A DNA stretch of 9,463 nucleotides from Candidatus Cloacimonas sp. 4484_275 (GTDB taxonomy: Bacteria; Cloacimonadota; Cloacimonadia; Cloacimonadales; TCS61): assembly GCA_002085205.1 (NCBI GenBank), contig NATF01000077.1, forward strand, positions 1-9,463, read 5' to 3'. Positions within the stretch are counted from its first letter, which is position 1, and each line of letters opens with the position of its first letter. The notes beneath the pieces were generated by a model that saw nothing but the letters and a program-made list of their open reading frames with translations, was not told where the DNA came from and did no database searches. This document shows positions 1 through 6,702 of this stretch, piece by piece. The position numbers and the translations under genes were made by a program.

Positions 1-68
1 AAAAAATCCTTCAATTCGTTTCTGATTCCCTGTTCGTCATCAAGAATTAAAATGTTTAATTTGTTCAT
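1..68 (-). CDS. Response regulator, N-terminal fragment (receiver domain start)
   Basis: Reading leftward from an ATG at 68-66, the window contains the first 22 codons, starting MNKLNILILDDEQGIRNELK. The hydrophobic strand followed by Asp-Asp-Glu is the start of a CheY-like receiver domain; those acidic residues form the Mg2+/phosphorylation pocket. A GGAG ribosome site (78-81 on the plus strand) lies 9 nt before the start. The gene begins 48 nt after the stop of the histidine kinase on the same strand, so it is very likely the kinase's partner in a two-component system. The phospho-acceptor Asp and any output domain lie outside the window, so the target is unknown. Confidence 0.85.
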   Translation of the reverse strand, partial: MNKLNILILDDEQGIRNELKDF

Positions 69-116
69 ATTTCAAAACTCCGTTTCCCGTTTTTCTTTTC
101 CCTTTTTCTTTCTTTT

Positions 117-2438
117 TTATATTTTCGGCAAAGATATTTTCATTCTGGTAAATTCTCCGGGTTCGCTTTCCACGGAAATTTCGCCCTTCATTTCCCGAAT
201 GATTCCGTAAGAAATGGAAAGTCCCAAACCGGTTCCTTTATCTGTGGGTTTTGTCGTAAAAAACGGATCGAATATTTTTTCCTGAAGTTCCGTCGGAATA
301 CCCGGTCCGTTATCTTCTATTTCTATAAAAATTTTGTTTTTTTCGGAGTAGGTTTTGATTTTGATTATCTTTTCTTTTTCGGAATTTCGAGAATCGGGGA
401 ATTTTTCTTCCAAAGCGTCTTTGGCATTGGAAAGCAAGTTAAGGATCACTTGCTCCAATTTGAATTTATTGCCGACCGTGAAACCGATTTGGTCGGAAAG
501 CTGCACTTTGACGGAAACATTGTGATTTCGGTATTGTGTTTGAATCAGATTCAAGGTGTTTTCGATAATTTCGTTGACATTCAATTTTTCCAAATTGGAA
601 GAGCTTTGGTCGCGCGAAAAAGTTCTGATGTGTTCAATAATATTTCTGATTCTGTCTATATCTTCGAAGAGTTCGTTACATTTGTTTTCCAAATAAGTAT
701 CGTCGAGTTTGTTCATATCTTTTCTTATCAGAATGTTATCGATTCCCAAAGAAAGGTGGGTGACGGGTTGGTTTATTTCGTGCGCGATTCCCGCCGAAAG
801 TCTTCCCAAAGATTCCAATTTTGATTTTTGAATGAGAAGCGATTGCTGTTTCTGGCGTTTTTCCAATTCTTCCTGAACTCGCCTTTCCAAAGTCCGATTC
901 ATCTTTCTAATCTCTTCTTCATTCTGTTTTCTCTGCTTAACTTCTCTAATTTTGAGAACATAAAGGTAATAAAGCAAAATCAACAAAATAAGAATCAAAG
1001 CGGAAATCAAAATCAAATATCTGGTTATCAGGCGGGTTTTGTCTTTCTCTCTTTTCAGTAATTCAATCTCTTTTTCTTTTTTTTCGGTTTCGTATTTAAC
1101 CTGCATTTCCGCAATTTTTTTGGAGCTTTCATCCGAAAAAAGCGAATCTTTTAGCGAAGAAAATAAGTTGTGATAATCATAAGCTTTTTTATATTCTCCC
1201 AATTTGTAATAACATTCCGAGATGCTTTTGTATCTGGCGGCAAGTATTCTGCGAATGTTCATCTCTTTTGATAATGCCAGACTTTTTTGGAAATATTTCA
1301 GCGCTTTATGATATTTTCCCAATTTATAAAATATGTTTCCAACCAAATCATAAGAATAAGAAAGACCGTTTTTATCATCAATCTCTTTTTGAATTTTTAT
1401 AGCGTTTTGAGCGTGCGCCAAAGCAAGTTCGTATTTACCCATTTGGTTATAAATGTCGCCGATTGAACTTAAAACGGAAGCAACTTGAATTTTGTTTTGT
1501 GTTTCCTTGTGAATTAAAAGCGCCTTTTGAAAATATTCCAAAGCTTTATCGTAATTTTCGGTGCTCAAATACACATAACCGATGGTTTTCAAACTGAAAG
1601 CGATACCGGATTTATAGTTTAATTCTTCCTGAATTTTCAGGGATTTATGATAATATTTCAATGCTTTGTCGTAGTTTTTCAAATCGCTGTAAACATTTCC
1701 GATGTTATTCAAAGCGATTGCCATTCCGCGTTTGTAACCGATTTCTTCTTCTATTTTCAGAGCTTGCAGATAATATTTGAGAGCGTTGTCGTAATCCGCC
1801 ATCGAATTGTAAACATTTCCCATTTCATTCAAGGTGAAAGCGGTTCTTTTTTTATCGCCGATTTTTTTGCGAATGGCAAGCGCTCGGTTCAGAAATTCCA
1901 GAGCAATGTCATATTTTCCCAATTTATTGTAAATTTTTCCGATGTTATTCATAGTTCGTGCAAGGCTTGCTTCCGTATCCTTAAATTCTTCTTTCAATTT
2001 CAAGGATTTTTGCATATATTCGAGAGCTTTTTCGTTTTCGCCGATAAAATTATAAACATCGCCGATGTTGTTCAAACAATTTGCCACTCTGAGGTTATCG
2101 TTTTTCTCGGAATAAAATTTTAGTGCTTTTTTATAATAATTGATTGAATTTTGATAATTATCCAACATATAATAAACGCTGCCGAGATTGTGATATATTT
2201 TCGCCAGTTTTTCCGACGGATAATTTGTTTTTTCCGCCAATTCCTTTGCCTGCAAACCGTATTTGAGAGATGTTTCGGGATTGATGTAAATGTAACCTTC
2301 CGTTAAATTGATGAGGATGTCTATTTTTTCGTTTCCCGCGGCGCTTTTCAAAGCTGTTTGGAGACTGTCGAGATTTATTTTTCCCGCTAAATTCGAAAAC
2401 AGCAAAAATATAAAAATCAGAAAAAATGTTTTTTTCAA
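117..2438 (-). CDS. Sensor histidine kinase with periplasmic TPR repeats
   Basis: A 773-residue membrane-bound sensor kinase. Order of parts: signal peptide (about 1-19); a TPR array of nine units spaced exactly 40 residues apart (recurring N-I-G-x-V-Y signature at about 84, 124, 164, 204, 244, 284, 324, 364, 404); a charged coiled coil (about 435-468); one membrane helix (about 471-496); a second coiled coil (498-540); the phospho-acceptor H-box SAGIAHEINQP with His553; then the ATPase domain with N-box (about 661-675), G1 DNGPGIP (709-715), F-box FDPFFTTKP (723-731) and G2 GTGLGL (735-740). The TPRs should sit in the periplasm and sense a protein or peptide partner; the kinase core is cytosolic. 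The HEINQP H-box and kinase region resemble NtrB-type (HPK4) kinases. The start is TTG, with AAAGG about 7 nt upstream. It lies between the transglutaminase-like gene (39 nt upstream) and the response regulator (48 nt downstream). The signal it senses cannot be told from the sequence. Confidence 0.93.
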   Translation of the reverse strand: MKKTFFLIFIFLLFSNLAGKINLDSLQTALKSAAGNEKIDILINLTEGYIYINPETSLKYGLQAKELAEKTNYPSEKLAKIYHNLGSVYYMLDNYQNSINYYKKALKFYSEKNDNLRVANCLNNIGDVYNFIGENEKALEYMQKSLKLKEEFKDTEASLARTMNNIGKIYNKLGKYDIALEFLNRALAIRKKIGDKKRTAFTLNEMGNVYNSMADYDNALKYYLQALKIEEEIGYKRGMAIALNNIGNVYSDLKNYDKALKYYHKSLKIQEELNYKSGIAFSLKTIGYVYLSTENYDKALEYFQKALLIHKETQNKIQVASVLSSIGDIYNQMGKYELALAHAQNAIKIQKEIDDKNGLSYSYDLVGNIFYKLGKYHKALKYFQKSLALSKEMNIRRILAARYKSISECYYKLGEYKKAYDYHNLFSSLKDSLFSDESSKKIAEMQVKYETEKKEKEIELLKREKDKTRLITRYLILISALILILLILLYYLYVLKIREVKQRKQNEEEIRKMNRTLERRVQEELEKRQKQQSLLIQKSKLESLGRLSAGIAHEINQPVTHLSLGIDNILIRKDMNKLDDTYLENKCNELFEDIDRIRNIIEHIRTFSRDQSSSNLEKLNVNEIIENTLNLIQTQYRNHNVSVKVQLSDQIGFTVGNKFKLEQVILNLLSNAKDALEEKFPDSRNSEKEKIIKIKTYSEKNKIFIEIEDNGPGIPTELQEKIFDPFFTTKPTDKGTGLGLSISYGIIREMKGEISVESEPGEFTRMKISLPKI

Positions 2439-2477
2439 TTTCGAACCTTTTTCAAAAGCAATTCCGTGATTCCCATA

Positions 2478-4616
2478 TTATAGCCGACACTCGAAAAAAT
2501 AATTTCGTTTATCTTTTAGTTCCTTCAAGTCTTTGTTGGAACGATTTTGAGAGTAAATAATTAATTCGGTGTCGTTATTTTTGAAATTTTCTATTTTTTC
2601 TTTGATTTTGTTAATCATTCTGGTTTCGGGTTCGTTTGCTATTTTTCCGCGTATAAAGACGATTTTCTTTTTGTCGTCTGAAACCGACGCCGCTATTTTT
2701 TTTATCGTTTTTTCTGTTTTTTCGCTCCATTTGGAAGTTATGTCGATAAATTCTTTCGGTGTTTTTAAGTTTGCGATGATTGCGGTATCTTCCCAAGCAA
2801 TTGTTTTGATGATGACATTTGCGTCTCCGTTGGAATTGCGAACCGATGCTTCCAAATAAATGTTGTCGTCTTTTTTCCGAAGATAAGTAGCGTTGAAATC
2901 GAGCGAATCGTTTTCTCCGTCAAAATAGATGTAAGAAATTTCTCCTTCCTCGGAAAGGGAAGCGAGCAGGAAGTTTTTCCACTCTTCGGCTTTGACCTGT
3001 TTTCCATCGACGAAGACGGAAATTTTCAATTTCTTTTCCGTTTTCTTTTCTTCCTCTTTTTCCTCGTTCTTTTCTTCCAAAGCGATAAATTCTTTTCCGT
3101 CGTAATATTCCAATCTTCCTTTCCAACGAACCGGAATTCCCAGAAGTTTAAGCGAACAATTTATCAATTTCGTGCGATACCATTTGGGAACATATTTCAG
3201 GTTGAGGATTTCGTTTGGATTCAAAGAGCCGGAAAAATAAGTCCAAACGAAATCGGAATCAACTACCGTGTTTTCGTCTGCCCAGTTGACGACATTTTGC
3301 ACGGTTTGCGTATCGGCAAAACGATTTTTTCCTTGAAAATAGATTTCCGTCACTTCATCGATAGCGCTTGAATCTGGAATTTCGCAAAGTTCTTTAATGT
3401 CCCATTTTTCAACCATTGTTACGGGAATTTCCAATTTCGGAGAGTTTTCCAAACTTCTCAACACCTTCAAAAATTCTTCGGAATTTCCGGCAATATCATC
3501 AAATTTTTTCATAAATTTTTCGCGGTCGGAATAATATTTTGATGAATCGGAAAAAGTATGAGTTTTGTCATAAAATTTCGCGAATTTTTCGCCGTTTTTT
3601 TCGGAGCATAATCTGTCTTTTCGTTTCAAATTTGCATTTTCCCGCATCAAATCGAAATTGTCGCCCAGAACTTTTATCGTATCGTTCGGATTCGGTCTGT
3701 TCGGTGGAATCGGGAAAAGAAAATTGACATTTTCATCGAGATTTTTGTTTTCCGAAGCAGTTAAAACGAGTTCGGTATTTTTCATCGTATTGAAAATTGC
3801 GTGAGCAAATTTTCCGTCTTTGAAAGCGGTTACATAAACCGTTCCTTTTCCGAGCGGAACCGTCAATTCTCCGTTTTCGTCGGTTTTCAAATCTATCATG
3901 GAGAAAATTCCGCCGTATGAAGCGGCGTAAATATTTATCCTGGCTTCCGAAAGCGGATTGCCGTTTTCATCGTGAACTTTGAGATGACAATAATCGAAAT
4001 CGGTATAATATTTTATCGAACTGAGATAAGTGACATGATTTTCTTGTTTGATAATATCGGGACTGTCGAAATCGCCGAAAACTTCGGAAACAATCAAAGT
4101 GGCTCGTTGGGACGAATTGCTGAACCAAGTCGAATTCAAAGCGTTTTTCGGTTCGGCGGCGCCGATATATTTCCAACCGGTCGGCGTCCACACTTCCACC
4201 CAAGCATGATTATTGTCCGTAAAATTCCAAAAAGGAACACTCGCCGGACGCGCCGGAATTCCGACGCTTCTTGCCGCCGCAATGAAAATAATCATCATTT
4301 CTTCGCAACGACCGTAACCGCGTTTGATGGTTGTCAGCGGCGCTTGGTCTCTGCCGTGCGTGCTTTTAAAAGTCATCTGTTCCGCCGTCCAAAGATTGAC
4401 GAGAATTGCCGCTTCCTCAATCGATTTTGCATCTTTCACTTTTTCATTTAATTCTTGATAAAATTTTTCGCGATAATCCTGAAGCGGTTCTTGAGAGACG
4501 CGATAGGGAAGAACGAAATGGAGAAAAATATTTTCCGCATACTCTTTGGTGTAAGGAAATTCTTTGGATTTTAAAGCGTATCTGATATTTTTCATCAAAA
4601 AATCCGCGTCAAGCAC
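2478..4616 (-). CDS. Secreted transglutaminase-like protein, main ORF (5' end split off by a frameshift)
   Basis: The open frame gives 712 residues from a GTG at 4616, but that start is probably an artefact: reading continues upstream in this frame to a TAA at 4664-4662, and a signal-peptide fragment lies just upstream in another frame. A helical region comes first. The transglutaminase core follows, with catalytic Cys104 in GYGRCEEM, His137 in NNHAWVEVW and an acidic AAEP (152-156) near where the third catalytic residue is expected. Residues about 208-278 look like a carboxypeptidase-regulatory or Ig-like beta-sandwich. The rest, to 712, I do not recognise; it has a highly charged Lys/Glu stretch near 515-530. 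The family layout suggests a cell-surface or periplasmic cysteine protease or cross-linking-type enzyme; the substrate is unknown. It is first in a minus-strand string with the TPR sensor kinase 39 nt downstream, which may be coincidental or may link surface status to signalling. As one gene it would span 4788-2478, about 769 residues. Confidence 0.8.
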   Translation of the reverse strand: MLDADFLMKNIRYALKSKEFPYTKEYAENIFLHFVLPYRVSQEPLQDYREKFYQELNEKVKDAKSIEEAAILVNLWTAEQMTFKSTHGRDQAPLTTIKRGYGRCEEMMIIFIAAARSVGIPARPASVPFWNFTDNNHAWVEVWTPTGWKYIGAAEPKNALNSTWFSNSSQRATLIVSEVFGDFDSPDIIKQENHVTYLSSIKYYTDFDYCHLKVHDENGNPLSEARINIYAASYGGIFSMIDLKTDENGELTVPLGKGTVYVTAFKDGKFAHAIFNTMKNTELVLTASENKNLDENVNFLFPIPPNRPNPNDTIKVLGDNFDLMRENANLKRKDRLCSEKNGEKFAKFYDKTHTFSDSSKYYSDREKFMKKFDDIAGNSEEFLKVLRSLENSPKLEIPVTMVEKWDIKELCEIPDSSAIDEVTEIYFQGKNRFADTQTVQNVVNWADENTVVDSDFVWTYFSGSLNPNEILNLKYVPKWYRTKLINCSLKLLGIPVRWKGRLEYYDGKEFIALEEKNEEKEEEKKTEKKLKISVFVDGKQVKAEEWKNFLLASLSEEGEISYIYFDGENDSLDFNATYLRKKDDNIYLEASVRNSNGDANVIIKTIAWEDTAIIANLKTPKEFIDITSKWSEKTEKTIKKIAASVSDDKKKIVFIRGKIANEPETRMINKIKEKIENFKNNDTELIIYSQNRSNKDLKELKDKRNYFFECRL

Positions 4617-4788
4617 GGCTAAATCGTTTGCACTGCAATTGGAAAGCGGCGGATTGAGTGTTTATGAGATTCAATAATTCTTCGGAATGTTCTCCCGAGT
4701 ATTTTTCAATTCTTTCGGTAAGCGATATATCGGCAAATAAAAAAGTAAAACTGATGATTATTAAAATAAAGAAAGGTATTTTTTTCAT
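4609..4788 (-). pseudogene. 5' fragment of the transglutaminase-like gene (signal peptide), out of frame with the rest
   Basis: An ATG at 4788-4786 with AAAGGA about 6 nt upstream starts a 59-residue frame: MKKIPFFILIIISFTFLFAD, then ISLTERIEKYSGEHSEELLNLIN, ending out of register at a TGA (4611-4609). The first 20 residues are a clear signal peptide, which the large downstream ORF lacks. The 2311-nt span from this start to the 2478 stop is one base more than a multiple of three, so a single inserted base (or two lost) between 4609 and 4664 would split one gene. In the downstream frame the upstream codons read NPPLSNCSANDLAVLDADF, a plausible continuation after LLNLIN. There is no slippery heptamer here, so programmed frameshifting is unlikely; a real mutation or a sequencing error is more likely. 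A longer ATG start at 4818 exists but would precede the ribosome site and signal peptide. Confidence 0.75.
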
Positions 4789-4837
4789 TGTTTTTCCTTT
4801 GCATATTTTTGGAAGCAAAAAAACAGAACAAGCAAAT

Positions 4838-4867
4838 TTTATACAAGAAAAATAAAAAAATATTCAA
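4838..4867 (-). promoter_or_regulatory. Candidate sigma70-type promoter for the transglutaminase/kinase string
   Basis: On the minus strand, TTGAAT (4867-4862) and TATAAA (4843-4838) are 18 nt apart, with a TG just before the -10. Transcription would start near 4830, about 40 nt before the ATG at 4788. The region is very AT-rich, so chance matches are likely. Confidence 0.4.
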
Positions 4868-4873
4868 ACGGGC

Positions 4874-4902
4874 TTGACACTATTTGGCGATTTTACCAAA
4901 TA
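4874..4902 (+). promoter_or_regulatory. Candidate promoter -35 and inverted-repeat operator of the metal/redox cluster
   Basis: A consensus -35 TTGACA at 4874-4879 is followed at once by a perfect 7-bp inverted repeat, TATTTGG (4881-4887) and CCAAATA (4896-4902), separated by 8 nt. The 22-bp palindrome fills the space where RNA polymerase would bind between -35 and -10, the usual position of an ArsR-family operator, and it lies directly before the arsR-like gene. I see no good -10 at 16-18 nt; CAAATA at 4897-4902 is the best and is weak. The palindrome is seen in the sequence; the repressor binding is inferred. Confidence 0.55.
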
Positions 4903-4909
4903 GGAAAAT

Positions 4910-5109
4910 ATGAAATTGCCGAAAAACAAAGATATGAAGAAATGGCGAAGGTTGTCAAAGCGATGGCTCATCCGACTCGCCTGTTTATCATTGATGAACT
5001 AAAGAAAAAACCGCATTGTGTTTGCGAATTGACGGAAATGATCGGAGCGGATACAAATAGAACGAATAAAACATTGAATTTCAAGAAAAATTTGGTAGGA
5101 AGAAGATAA
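4910..5109 (+). pseudogene. Damaged ArsR-family metal-responsive repressor
   Basis: From an ATG at 4942 an uninterrupted 55-codon frame reads MAKVVKAMAHPTRLFIIDEL, then KKKPHCVCELTEMIGADT and 17 odd residues to a TAA at 5107. HPTRLFI and the CVC metal-binding box before ELTE, at the end of the helix, are hallmarks of ArsR/SmtB repressors that lose DNA binding on As(III), Cd or Zn. Normal members run about 95-120 residues. Here the recognition helix (expected S-T-V-S-K-H-L-S-x-L-K) is replaced by a degraded NKTLNFKKNLVG, and the beta-wing is gone. A better start, ATG at 4910 with AGGA 4 nt before it, is in another frame; restoring one A in the following A-run would give MKIAEKQRYEEMAKVV, a natural ArsR N-terminus. 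So I see probably one frameshift near the start and small deletions plus truncation at the end. It lies 2 nt before the CDF gene and after the palindrome, and was presumably the cluster's regulator. Confidence 0.7.
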
Positions 5110-5111
5110 AG

Positions 5112-6038
5112 ATGGATGAACATCGTCATCATCATGGTTTTGACGATTCGACTATTTCGGAGAAAAAATTATTTTATGTAACGGCATTGAATGTCGTTAT
5201 CACCATCGCGGAAATAATCGGCGGATTGATTTCCGGCAGTTTGGCGCTTCTTTCCGACAGTATTCATAATCTCAGCGATACGATTTCCATAATGCTGAGT
5301 TATTTTGCTCTGAAAATTGCGCAAAGACCCAGAAACGAACATAAAACTTTCGGTTATAAAAGAGCCGAAATAATCGCCGCTTTTATTAACGCTTCGGTGC
5401 TTTTGGTGATTTCTCTTTTCCTGATAATCGAGGCTTACAAAAGATTTCGCCATCCCGAAGAAATAAAAAGCGAAATTATGATAATTGTGGCAAGTATTGG
5501 GCTTATAGCTAATTTTGTTTCGGTTTTTTTGCTGGAAAAAGATTCTCATAAAAGTTTGAATCTCAAGTCCAGTTATCTTCATCTTTTCAGTGATACGGTG
5601 TCTTCCGTGGGAGTTGTTTTGGGCGGAATCGCCATCAAAATCTGGAATATTTTTTGGATTGATCCTCTTATAACTCTTCTTATTTCTTTGTATATTATCG
5701 GCGAAACTTGGAAAATTATCAAAAAAACAGTGGATATTTTGATGCAATCCGCTGCGGCTTTGGATTATGAAAATCTGAAAACCGATATTGAGAAAATTAA
5801 TAATGTAAAAAACATCCATCATGTTCATACTTGGCTTTCCAACGACAAAACAATCTATTTTGAAGCTCATCTGGAATTGGAAGATATGATGCTTTCCGAA
5901 ACTCAAAAAATTTACAAGAAGATAGAAAAAATTTTAAAGGAAAAATATAATATCAGCCATTTAACCATCCAATTCGAAGTTGATGTGGGATGTGATAAAA
6001 ATATGTTTGAAAATAAAAAAGAAAAACGGAGGAAATGA
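5112..6038 (+). CDS. Cation diffusion facilitator (CDF) metal efflux transporter
   Basis: A 308-residue, six-helix inner-membrane antiporter that would export Zn2+, or Cd2+/Co2+, from the cytosol in exchange for protons. A His-rich tail (HRHHH, residues 4-8) precedes TM1. TM2 carries H52-x3-D56 in DSIHNLSD and TM5 carries H157-x3-D161 in YLHLFSD; this HxxxD pair is the tetrahedral site of zinc-type CDFs such as ZitB and CzcD. The cytosolic C-terminal domain (about 210-292) has the IHHVHTW metal-sensing cluster (H236, H237, H239). A lysine-rich tail ends the protein. The ATG follows a GGAAG-type site and is 2 nt after the stop of the arsR-like gene. Its TGA (6036-6038) overlaps the start of the thioredoxin-like gene, so the genes are co-transcribed and probably translationally coupled. 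Substrate choice between Zn and Cd is not determined by sequence alone. Confidence 0.93.
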   Translation: MDEHRHHHGFDDSTISEKKLFYVTALNVVITIAEIIGGLISGSLALLSDSIHNLSDTISIMLSYFALKIAQRPRNEHKTFGYKRAEIIAAFINASVLLVISLFLIIEAYKRFRHPEEIKSEIMIIVASIGLIANFVSVFLLEKDSHKSLNLKSSYLHLFSDTVSSVGVVLGGIAIKIWNIFWIDPLITLLISLYIIGETWKIIKKTVDILMQSAAALDYENLKTDIEKINNVKNIHHVHTWLSNDKTIYFEAHLELEDMMLSETQKIYKKIEKILKEKYNISHLTIQFEVDVGCDKNMFENKKEKRRK

Positions 6039-6271
6039 TGGAAGAAATTAAAGTTCTCGGAAGCGGCTGCACAAAATGTAAAATGTTATTCGATAACGCA
6101 AAAAAAGCCGCCGCCATGTCAACCAAACCGGTTTCGGTGGAGTATGTCGATGATATTGATAAAATCCTCGATTTCGGAATAATGGTTACACCGGCTCTCG
6201 TAATTAACAAAAAAGTTGTTGCGGCTGGAAAGGTGCTTTCCGCCCAAAAAATTTTGGAAATGTTGAATTGA
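6038..6271 (+). CDS. Small thioredoxin-fold redox protein (MTH895/TM0996-like)
   Basis: A 77-residue soluble protein, MEEIKVLGSGCTKCKM onward, with the redox pair C11-x-x-C14 and the cis-proline TPALVI (Pro52). It is a minimal glutaredoxin-like fold of the redox-active-disulfide-protein-2 type, the size usual for that family. Two ATGs overlap the upstream stop (6035 and 6038). GGAGG at 6028-6032 is 5 nt before 6038 and only 2 nt before 6035, so I prefer 6038; the longer version adds one Met. The gene overlaps arsC by 4 nt. From general knowledge, proteins of this type occur in arsenic gene clusters, including arsEFG-like ones. Here it is a good candidate for the thiol donor of the adjacent ArsC or for the membrane electron carrier. 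Confidence 0.88.
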   Translation: MEEIKVLGSGCTKCKMLFDNAKKAAAMSTKPVSVEYVDDIDKILDFGIMVTPALVINKKVVAAGKVLSAQKILEMLN

Positions 6272-6690
6272 AAAAGAAAACGGTTCTTTTCATTTGCACA
6301 CATAATTCGGCGCGTTCCCAGATAGCGGAAGCGCTGACGAATCATTTCTGGAAAGATAATTTGTATGCGGAAAGTGCGGGCACAATTGCCACCGAAGTTA
6401 ATCCTTATGTCATAAAGGTGTTAAATAGTCTGGGAATAAACACGAAAAATCTATATTCCAAAAGCATTGAAAAATTTGCGAATGAAAAATTCGATTTGGT
6501 GATTACCGTTTGTGATCATGCAAAAGAGGTTTGTCCGTTTTTTCCCGCAAATAATGTTTTACATAAAAATTTTTATGATCCTTCTTCGACCAAAGGAACA
6601 GAAACGGATAAATTCAATGCTTTCACCGCAACTCTGAACGAAATTTTTCAATGGCTGAAAGAAATTTTCGGAGAACCGATTCAAAAATAA
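6268..6690 (+). CDS. arsC: Arsenate reductase, thioredoxin-dependent (LMW-phosphatase fold)
   Basis: A 140-residue cytosolic enzyme that reduces As(V) to As(III) by a three-cysteine relay. The P-loop is CTHNSARS (C10 to R16), followed by SQIAEA. The relay cysteines are C82 and C89 in ITVCDHAKEVCPFFP, and the general acid is Asp104 in FYDPSS. All catalytic residues of the Bacillus/Staphylococcus-type ArsC are present at normal length. The start is TTG at 6268, in a TTGA stop-start overlap with the previous gene, which implies coupled translation. No arsenite permease (ArsB, Acr3) follows; the neighbours supply thiols and electrons instead. Function as a true arsenate reductase, not a protein phosphatase, is supported by the CDHAKEVCP relay. 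Confidence 0.93.
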   Translation: MKKKTVLFICTHNSARSQIAEALTNHFWKDNLYAESAGTIATEVNPYVIKVLNSLGINTKNLYSKSIEKFANEKFDLVITVCDHAKEVCPFFPANNVLHKNFYDPSSTKGTETDKFNAFTATLNEIFQWLKEIFGEPIQK

Positions 6691-6702
6691 AAGGAGTATT
6701 TT

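Noticed and set aside
1647..2123. 158-codon plus-strand frame opposite the TPR region
   Set aside because: Its periodic composition mirrors the 120-bp repeat of the TPR codons on the other strand; it is a shadow of the kinase gene.
117..2438. 120-bp periodic DNA as a non-coding satellite
   Set aside because: The period equals 40 codons of the TPR array and the sequence is well diverged between units, as expected from protein repeats.
3972..4451. 159-codon plus-strand frame opposite the transglutaminase core
   Set aside because: It overlaps the catalytic Cys and His region of the real gene and encodes an Arg/Asn-rich product without family features.
4609..4664. Programmed ribosomal frameshift in the transglutaminase-like gene
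   Set aside because: No slippery heptamer or downstream pseudoknot is visible; a mutation or sequencing error is simpler.
5169..5906. 245-codon open frame on the minus strand opposite the CDF gene
   Set aside because: It is antisense to a well-supported CDF transporter with all motifs, its product has no recognisable domain, and it has no convincing ribosome site.
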